A stretch of DNA of 64,000 nucleotides from Eucommia ulmoides (lineage: Eukaryota; Streptophyta; Magnoliopsida; Garryales; Eucommiaceae). Shown here piece by piece: positions 56,501 through 64,000 of the stretch (position 1 is the first letter of the stretch; each line of letters starts with the position of its first letter). The notes beneath the pieces were generated by a model. The model saw only the letters and a program-made list of their open reading frames with translations, had not been told where the DNA came from and searched no databases. Location: assembly GCA_016647705.1 (NCBI GenBank), contig CM028334.1:10449546-10513545 (forward strand). The letters run 5' to 3'. The position numbers were made by a program, and so were the translations under genes.

Positions 56501-59500
56501 ATCGCACCTGATATTCCTCCATATTAAGCATGTAGAAGCTTTAAAACACATGCCCAATTAGTTGTCTTGACATTATTAATTGCCTTAAAAAAATCAATTT
56601 TTAAAATTTTAAACGTCCTACCACAACCACGACCTCTCCTTGCACCAGAAAATATAATATCAACTTGTTTACCCAATTAGGAAAATGAAATAGTAATCAA
56701 ACCTTGCAAAGATAATGCATAAGGGTCATCTTGTTGTTGGAAGCACGTGTATCGGTGAGTTTTAAAAGACTGTCCAATTTGAATCCAACAGCAGAACCTG
56801 TAAGGTTAAAAGGTTGAAAAATGAGTGCTATCTACCAAGTTCATGGAATGGCGTGTTTTGCAAATGCCACATCTAGAGAAAACACATCTCTTTCAAAGAG
56901 ATCAATATTTTCAATGAGCTGCCTTTTATTCTCAGTTAACTTTCTCCAAGATTGTTTCAAGAAAGAGCAATGAGAATGCTTGCTGCCTGTGTGTAGGTAA
57001 GGGAAAAATAAAAGATAGGCACTACTACAGAAAGAAAGTAGGAGTGCATTTAGTCTTTCTGTATCGAACAAAAATTCTTCTTTTAGCATCACAGTAGTCA
57101 ATAACTTACATCAAACTTCAAAAATTAAAGAAGGCAATAGGTTTCAGGTTTCAAGGGTTTAGGGTTTATGGTTTAGGGTTCCATGCAAATTAATGTGCCC
57201 TTTGTCTAGGGTTTATGGTTTAGGGTTCCATGCAAATTAATGTGCCCTTTGTCTTTATAATTCATTATGAACATAAATGACCCATATTCTGGCAATTGAA
57301 ACCGTTGACCAATGCTCACATGCAGCCGTTAGGTAAAACCAAATCATTCTAGTAAAGAAGAGATTAAAAACCATAATGAGTCAATTCCCCTGATTAAAAG
57401 GAAAATGACTAAGGAACCTCATAACATCTAGGGAAAAGTATCTGCAGTAAACAACACTAATGGCTCATCGGAAAATGATTTTATGTTTTATATGTTCCAC
57501 AGTTCCACCTTCTTGACCTCAACTGAGGAACTGAAGCTACCCATAATGAAGTGAAAGAGTATGAGCATAATCAAAGAGATAACAAAGCTTTCTTGCCAAG
57601 CGAAGAGCAATTTCAGATTCCAGACAACCAAAAAACAAATGAGAGCCTAGACTATAGAAAGCCCTTACCCCTTGCAGTTCCTTGATTCAGTGTATTCCCC
57701 AAATATAAAATTCTCTTCATGATTTCTTTCAATTTGAAGGAATTCCTAACCTGGTGAATTAGAGGATAACTTAGATCAAGAAAATTTGAACAAAGAGCCT
57801 TAAAAATTATTCACAATCACTGTAAAGTACCTCCTCACATGCAGAGTTGATGGTGTTTAAGCTCTTTTTAAAATCTAAAATCTGAGATGGATAACAGGAA
57901 TCAGACAAGCAAAGTAAGATCTAAAATTCCAGAGGTTACCAGCATTAGACACGATGTCAAACCTGGGTGTTAAACTGAATCTTGAACAAAAACACCCTTA
58001 ACTTAGACTCCACACGGGGCACTTTCATGAGCTCCAAAAAGAACTGAAATATCAAAGTTCAAAAGTTAAAAGAATAGGCAACAACATTCTTGACACTCGG
58101 CACTACATAATCGCAATTTTTACGAGCCATATTTTCAACTATAAACAAACAGATTACATTCTGAAGCTGACAAGAGCACGACCTGAATGATCAAATTATA
58201 ATACCAAAGGCACAATTATGAATAAGAAAGAAATTAAATGACCTGATTAACTGACCTGTTCACATTTCCCCAGGAGCTCCTTGTCACCAGTGTAATTCTA
58301 ACAGTCATAACATGAAGAATCAATAAATATAGGAGAAAGAATGATATGTGCAAGAAGTGCTCAAACTAAATCTGAAAACGTAGAAAAATTTCACATAAAA
58401 GGAAGGGAAAGAAACATCATAGAACAGTACATATATATGGGCATTGAAGTATTATGTTTTATCTTCACCTTAAGTTGCTCCATTTCTTCTTTCGTTGGAC
58501 AAAATTTTATAAGATTTTCCACTTGATCAGCGTCCAAAATTGACTCATCCATTGCAAGTGCCGCAGCCTAAAGAAGTCAATAAAGCTATCATAAATCAGT
58601 TGGGAAGGAAAACACATACAATGTTCAAAAACTAACAAAAGCATTGTGCTTGAAAGATTTTTACACAAGTTTTCATACAGTAACTTCTATCTTACATACA
58701 GATAGGTTTTGACAACAACAAAAAATGGAGAGTAATCATAGGGTACCATTGGTACAATATGCTAGTCATCACTTGCATCAGAAATTAAGGCCCCGAACTC
58801 AAATCCTCACATCCAAGAAAAATAAAGACCAATTTTGCAGATAACCATTGAAATGCAAATGATTGTGTACTTGTGAAATCGTAGGGTACACGATGTTCTG
58901 CAATATATCTTCTATTGTACTCGTTTGCAGGTGAAAGCATTGTACACATTTTATTTCAATGTAATGATGTTGAAATTATTAAATAGATTAACAAGAAGCT
59001 TGTTTCAACAAAACTTACCGCTAATTGGCAATAGCTAGCTGCGAGGATGTAAAAGGCGTTTGTGGGGCTCGCCCAGGGACTCGCCCAGAGGCAGGGTGGT
59101 CCTAAACTTCCCCAAGGCAACGAGGGGGGCGATATTCCAACTGAGCTTGCGCCCAAATGCCATAGGCAATGCCCAACTTCGCCCTGAACGAAGTTCAATG
59201 GGGCTGATGCCTTGTGTTTCCATCACCAAAAAAAATCAAGAAAGACAAATTGATTTTGCACCTATTTGGTGTGTTCGTCGCCATCTTCATTTCTTCGTCG
59301 GTGTCAAACCTCAAAGGTTGGAGGTGCAACCAAGATTTGGGGTAGTATAGATTATCAATCAAATGAGGAAGTAGAGGTCGATGGCGGAGAAAATAGAAGA
59401 ACTAGGGTTAAGTCACGCAATTGTTTTATGTTTTATTTGGAAATAAAGCAGTTGTCTCCTCAAATTTATATTTTTAAATTAATAAAGGGAAATTTTGGAG

Positions 59501-62500
59501 TCTGAGACCAGAATTCAAGGAAGATTATTACTTTTTAGAGAATATATAACAAAATAAAAAATAATATTTAATAGCATCCCTAAATAGGTTAGTCTCATAT
59601 GGAAAATAGAATTTCAATTTAAATTACCATTTATGATTCCCAACTTTTGTCATCTTATGATTTTATCTATATGTTTTTCATATATATCCTTTTTCTTTTA
59701 ATTTTTCATATTTTTAATTATATATAATATTTTTAAAATATTAAAAATTTACTCAAGGCTTATGCCTTGCCCCAGACAAGTCAAAACGCCTCGCTCAATA
59801 CATAAGCTGGTACCATGGCATCCTTTATGCTTTACCAGAAGAACAAAGAATGAGGTGGGAATTGATTGCAGTTTATCTTAATCGTGAAGGGCTACATCAT
59901 CGTCAATAAAGGAAAATTAACTATGTTCATAAAACGGTGGGGTTTGGGGGGTGGGGTGTTAATCTTTGCAGCTGAAAAGAAGAAATTACAATAAATTCAT
60001 GTGTTAACATCAACATCTTGAATGAACAACAAAGAAACTAGGTTCCACGTTCAGAAAAGATATATCTTGTAAGAGATTTATATGGAACTGGAAGATAACA
60101 TGATGCTTTATGCATTCAGCTTACCATCATGTCAGGAAGTGGCATCTTAACTTTTGTCAGCATAATTTCAGTATTATTCGCCCTCCTCAGGTCAATCTAC
60201 AATGCACAAAAGAGAATATTACTTGATAATCAATCTACAATGCACACAAGAGAACGTTACCTAGTAAATGACAAGAAAAGAAGAGGAAACAATGATCAAG
60301 TGAGAAACAGTCACAATGTAAAAGCTTCTAATATTCCCTTTTTATTTTTGACTTATAAGCTACTAAATAAAATTCTTTTTTACAGTCATAGGTGATCATA
60401 AGAAAGAAAAACACCAGTACGTCCTTTTTCTAGTGAAGTTCAGGAAAATTCCGAAGTGGAGAAGGCATCACTGAAGAAATCTGCAGACCACTCAAGGGGC
60501 AGAGGTGGATTTGTAACTAGTCACCTAAGCTCTCAATACAGAGACCTGAGAGTTATTCGAGCACGAATAGCAGCAAGCCTTGAAATGCATAAGAATGACA
60601 ACAACAGCAGTATAGTGGTACGGCTGAAAACAACAGTACTCAGAGAGCTATTTAGAGATGTCAGTAGCAAGTACAGAAAAAGTGTTCCGTAGGAACATGG
60701 AGAAGACATAGTTAAACGGCAACAAATTATCCTAGGCGCAATAGAAATGCACCACAACTCGAGAGAACAAGCCATGTACTTAACCTCTCCCCAAACATAA
60801 TAAGAAAACATAGTATCAGTATAAACGTGCATATATTAAGTTGCAAGTGCCTTGCAAACAAGTAATAATCGGGTTAAAGTGAAGCTGCATTACCAGGTGG
60901 ACTCTGTCCGTTTTAGAACCAACAGACTTTCTTCGTCCTCCAGATTTACCTCCAGCATTGTCTGACTTTGGGACTGCCGCAGAGAAAAGAGACTCGAGTT
61001 CTAACACATCAAATTCTGGCGAACTAGGATTAGAAGGTTCAATATTAGTAAAGGAATTTGAGAAAACCATAAAAATGCAGAAGAAAAAAAAGTAGCGTGC
61101 ATGACATTAAATAACTATGTTTCCACACGCATTTTTATGTTCATCTATGACAGTTAGATGCACATCAAGTCATCCAAGTTGTGGATTAGATTGCCTTAAA
61201 AATAATATATGAAGATTACTACATAACATATGAAATGAAGAAAAATGGCAATACCTTTGAGGATCTCCAAGTCTTTGCAATTCTTCCCATAAGCTTCCTT
61301 GCAAAGCCCTCGTTACCTTGCTCCAATGCAGTGGCTTTAGAGTAGATCTCCGAGGGGCGGAAGCCGGTGCCATCCCTGGGGGACGAGAAATTCCACGCCC
61401 CCTTACGGAAGGCAAACCCCTCCCATCTGTTGTGGGTCCTTTAGCACCAAATGGTGGAGGAGGTGGAGGTGCACCGCCTGGAGGTCTAGGTGGTCCAGGT
61501 GGTGCGGGAGGCCCACCCACACGACCTCCAGGAGGAGGTGGCGGAGGTGGTGCTCCACGGGATGGGGTTGGGGGAGGAGGTGGAGCACTACGCACTGGAG
61601 GAGGCGGTGGTGGAGGGGCTCCATGCATAGGAGGAGGCGGAGGAGGCGGAGGCCCACGTGTTGGAGGAGGTGGAGGCTGTGGAGGTCCAGAGAAAGGTGG
61701 TGGAGGCGGTGGTGGGGGCATGCTACGTGGAGGAGGTGGGGGGGGTGGGGGTGGAAGGAAACCTTCACGAGGAGGAGCTCTTGGTGGTGGTGGTGGAGTA
61801 CCACGTGTAGGTGGAGGTGGTGGAGGAGGGGGTGGAGATGGCACCCCAACTCCAACTCCTGATTGTGAGATGCTCATGGATGAAGAAGCCACAATTGTCC
61901 AAGCAGGAAGAGGAGGTGGAGGTGCTAGAACTCTCCCGACATTTTGACTATTCAAGATAGGGGGAGGTGGCGGGGGAGGAGGAGGGGGAGGAGGTGTTGT
62001 TTTGTTAGTTCCCGCGAAGCTTATAGATTCTTGTAAGGATGGTGGCCGCGGTACAGGTGGAGGTGGTGGTGGAGGAGGCGGAGGTATTCTTTGGTAATTT
62101 TCCCTCAGTCCTATAGATGTAGTAGGCAAAGGAGGCGGCGGCGGCGGTGGTGGTGGAGGAGTGGATGAAAAACTTGTTGACCCCACCTGCATGTTAACCA
62201 CAGGTGGGGATGGAGGCTTGGATGGCATCATATACAAAGAAGAGCTCGAATAGGGAGGTGGAGGAGGTAGGGGAGGTGGAGGTGGCGGAGGCGGCGGAGT
62301 TTGGGGTGGATGAATTGTGCTTAAAGGAAGAGGTGATTGTGGGAGAGGAGGAGATGGTGTTAAAGATGAGGAAATGCTCCCTTGGGATGTAGTTACATCA
62401 AAAGACGGAGGACAAGAACTGTGTTTCTTAGTCGCATGTTCCTCACTCTCCTCAGCATCCACTGCATTACTTTTTGATTCAGCTGTAGCACCATTTGGAA

Positions 62501-63932
62501 CCGAAGCTTCAGAAGCCCTAGGTTTGCCTCCCACCTGAGAATCCTTTGTTACGGCTAGCACAGGTGGTGCACTATTATACCTTGATGGAGGATACGATAC
62601 ATGCATTGAATTGGTGTATGAGCCTTTGTTAGGCGGAATCCACCGCGACACTGTGTTTGGCTTCGCTTGCCTTGGAAGAGGACCCTGAGATTCTTGCTGC
62701 TTAGTTTTTGGTTTAGCTACAGTCGAATCAGAAGCCGGTTTCGCATTGGAAGTTGGCTGTTTTTTCACTGTTGGTAGTGACTTCTCATTTCTTTGTTTTG
62801 GCACATCAGAGCTCAACTTCTGCTGCGAAACCTGTTTTTCGGGTTTCTTCTGTGTAGAATTGAATTCTCTAACTTCATTATTCTCCATTTCTTCTAATTT
62901 CGTACAAACATCTGAAACTACTCCGTTGAAATCTGTATCATTAAAATTATCAGCAACCACTGTCTTAGTTTGTAATGCAGGACGCCTATCTTTAAGAGTA
63001 ATGGACTGCAAAGACACCTTCTTATGCTGTCCATGATTCCCATCATCTGATGCACAGTCTTCAAATGCATGAGGTTCAGAATCTTCCTTAAAGACCAGCT
63101 TCTTATTGTCATCATTCGACATGTTGAATTGAACTGTACGAGTATCGAAATCCACCTTCCCATCCTGCCCATCAACCACATTACTGAAAATCTCTTCCAC
63201 CTCGTAAAATTCTTCAGGTGAAGCGCTTTCTGTGTCGTTTCCATCTTCACTTTCTGCTTCTGTGGTGATAATAGATGGAACAGCATCAGCATCCAAAAAG
63301 AGTACCTGATACACATGAGTATGCATTCAAGTACTACAGCTTCAAGGGAAAAAGAAAAAAGAACATTTCACTAAGCATTGTTTGATAATTCTTTTGCTAG
63401 TGCATTTTTGCTTTTGTTTTACACTAAAAAATACATTTGAAAACCAAGAAAGCAATCGTACTTCTTTTGAAAATCCAAAAATTATTTGCTTTTCATTTCT
63501 TTGATTTTAATATTTTAAGAGATTGATGGACTAGGATCTATCTGTCCAAATTTTTCAATCCTCTACACAATTCTTTTGGATTAAAATATCATTTATATGG
63601 ATAACACTAACACATGAAAAACGCTTTTGATTTTTGCTTTTGCTTCTATAAAAAAGTAGTAATTGAAAAAAAATGTTACCAAACAGTGCCTTAAGTAAAC
63701 AACAGCCCACCTCTGCCCTGAAGTCCTTTGGAAACTGATACTTCACATCCCATAAAACATCAACTTCATCACGGTTCATCATTAACACATGCGACCGGAC
63801 AAAAGCCGTGTGAAACATTACTCTAAAGATCATTTCCTCCCTAACTAGATCATCTTCTAAATGGATGCACTCAAGAACAACATCGCCTTGCACTCGGTGA
63901 TGAATATCTATTTTCACTAGAGCACACTCTTC
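47505..63932 (-). CDS. Class II formin, C2 through C-terminus (5' end outside window)
   Basis: Actin-nucleating and elongating formin. Fifteen exons (5' to 3', minus): 63932-63711, 63305-61255, 61023-60894, 60196-60125, 58567-58469, 58297-58256, 58043-57963, 57881-57831, 57750-57669, 56797-56703, 49176-49105, 49018-48902, 48113-48045, 47958-47892, 47656-47505. All have GT/AG borders and keep frame through 1133 codons to the stop. The first visible exon is the C2 part of the PTEN-like module ([19 protein letters not shown]) that defines class II and is thought to bind membrane phosphoinositides. The 2051-bp exon carries an acidic linker, a huge FH1 of polyproline runs (profilin sites) and the FH2 start ([20 protein letters not shown]). 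FH2 is complete, with FKKSLNTIN and the signature [21 protein letters not shown] across a splice. The tail is a charged coiled segment ending [10 protein letters not shown]18/FH20-like by architecture; the exact orthologue is not assigned. The phosphatase-like N-terminus lies beyond the window. Confidence 0.95.
49726..50293. mobile_element. TIR element remnant
   Basis: The left end (GAAACACCAACATGGATATG) and the reverse complement of the right end (GAAGCACCGACATTTCTACA) match partially. The inside repeats GTGTC/GACAC motifs (GTCCGACACATG, GTGTCAGACAC), as in common plant TIR repeats. No target duplication was fixed. Confidence 0.4.
50757..51443. mobile_element. hAT-like MITE
   Basis: Left GCATTTGGTACGCAGGAATG; from the right CATGTTTGGTACGTGGGATTC. 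The subterminal ends carry repeated GGAATGGAATG in opposite orientation. The less AT-rich centre repeats CCGGAG/TCCGG-type words. No transposase. Confidence 0.6.
52024..53195. mobile_element. Long-TIR (Mutator-like) element carrying foreign-looking sequence
   Basis: The left end (GGGGTAAAATTCCTTTTACC, then TGTTTCATTTTAAACTTTCT) and the reverse complement of the right end (GGGTTAATTGTCTTTTACC, then TGTTTCATTTTGCCCC) align over about 80-90 bp. Long terminal inverted repeats around unrelated sequence are the layout of Pack-MULEs. A clean 9-bp target duplication is not visible (ATAAATTTT against TAATTTTAG). Confidence 0.45.
52300..52860. other. Organelle-like sequence inside the long-TIR element
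   Basis: Base composition and wording change here to that of plant mitochondrial intergenic DNA: GAAAGAAAGAAAGCTTTCTC, GCCGGCCGGCCTTC, GAAGGATGCTCGCTTTCTGA, GAGTCCGGCCGCGAGG. This is by resemblance only; no mitochondrial gene is identified in it. Confidence 0.4.
54450..54780 (+). pseudogene. LINE ORF2 C-terminal fragment
   Basis: Translated on the plus strand it reads [17 protein letters not shown] followed by TIIWTWYR and then [13 protein letters not shown]. This parallels the EK-GVAPIEDKMRE-RLRWFGHV and RGRPKK segments of plant L1 ORF2. Stops interrupt it. It lies antisense in the formin intron. Confidence 0.55.
57161..57254. repeat. Perfect tandem duplication 47 bp x 2 with telomere-like heptamers
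   Basis: Units 57161-57207 and 57208-57254 are identical. Each contains AGGGTTTATGGTTTAGGG, close to plant telomere repeats, then TTCCATGCAAATTAATGTGC. It lies in a formin intron. Confidence 0.95.
59045..59800. other. Unclassified repeat in formin intron
   Basis: Less AT-rich block (GGCGTTTGTGGGGCTCGCCC... at the left, CCTTGCCCCAGACAAGTC... at the right) with AGGCG/CGCCT words inverted at the two sides, resembling common plant GGCG-rich repeats. Boundaries uncertain; the short frames in it are not convincing genes. Confidence 0.3.
61400..62340. repeat. GGA/GGT-rich tract encoding the FH1 polyproline runs
   Basis: Plus-strand purine-rich GGN triplets (CCN on the coding strand) encode many uninterrupted proline runs of 7 to 13 residues. 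The composition keeps a 209-codon frame open on the plus strand (61318-61947), which is a shadow. Confidence 0.9.
63374..63695. mobile_element. Short MITE-like element between C2 and FH1 exons
   Basis: The left end TAAGCATTGTTTGATAATTC and the reverse complement of the right end TTAAGGCACTGTTTGGTAAC form an inverted repeat with mismatches around about 280 bp of AT-rich DNA. Confidence 0.5.
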
Positions 63933-64000
63933 CTGCAGTCAAAAACTCACAAATATTTCAGAACAAACAAATCTCGTCCATTTCACCCTTCAAAACTTGA

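Larger units (their letters stand above)
49177..56702 (-). other. 7.5-kb repeat-loaded formin intron
   Basis: This intron lies between the exon ending LMHYLCK and the one starting VLASKSP, inside FH2. It contains four repeat elements annotated separately (49726, 50757, 52024, 54450) and an A-rich stretch at 55370-55870. No gene was recognised in it. Confidence 0.8.

Noticed and set aside
56841-57101. 86-codon minus-strand frame between formin exons
   Set aside because: The flanking exons splice in frame without it. No domain and no good splice sites around it.
61318-61947. 209-codon Gly-rich open frame on the plus strand
   Set aside because: It is the antisense of the formin FH1 polyproline codons. 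The open frame follows from GGN composition.

Overview
This window is nuclear DNA of a flowering plant, most likely a eudicot. It is AT-rich, has introns with canonical GT/AG borders, plant-specific gene families, and many plant LTR retrotransposons, LINEs, a SINE and MITE-like elements. No bacterial operon, CRISPR array, or convincing functional tRNA or rRNA gene was seen. The species cannot be named from the sequence alone.

Three host genes stand out. (1) Minus strand, 6096-13753: a complete SnRK1 catalytic alpha subunit (SNF1/AMPK family energy-sensor kinase). Its ten coding exons join in frame to 502 codons plus stop, with a probable 5' UTR exon near 14945-15200. (2) Plus strand, 39513-40532: an intronless 339-residue multi-pass membrane protein of an uncharacterised plant family. 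(3) Minus strand, 47505-63932: the C2 to C-terminal part of a class II formin (PTEN-like C2, very long FH1, complete FH2). Fifteen exons join in frame to 1133 codons plus stop. The N-terminal exons lie beyond the right edge.

Layout: 1-2730 holds a decayed Ty3/gypsy gag-protease and its LTR (minus). 2827-4187 holds nested MITE-like elements. 4190-6095 is unassigned. 6096-15240 is SnRK1, with an intron carrying an LTR inside a LINE inside a MITE-like element. 15250-23400 is a gene desert with MITE-like elements and a gypsy gag fragment split by a TTA-flanked element. 23440-27005 is a decayed endogenous caulimovirid (minus). 27035-27300 is a truncated LTR. 28337-36105 is a Ty1/copia element with both LTRs and a CACTA target duplication. 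36551-39370 holds an LTR fragment and a solo LTR inside a long-TIR element. 39513-40532 is the membrane-protein gene. 40878-41157 is a SINE with target duplication. 42790-44660 is gypsy gag plus LTR (minus). 44944-46140 is a partial copia 5' end. 46564-46705 is a mitochondrial-type small-subunit rRNA fragment. 47505 to the end is the formin, whose introns hold several more repeats, including a long-TIR element around organelle-like sequence.

The host genes do not form a pathway. SnRK1 is a cytosolic/nuclear energy-status kinase, and the formin is an actin-nucleation factor. The genomic interest is the layering of mobile, viral and organelle-derived DNA in introns and intergenic space. I found no convincing wholly new biological system. 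The most unusual items are the organelle-like inserts, the endogenous caulimovirid with a possible promoter region, and the multiply nested insertions.
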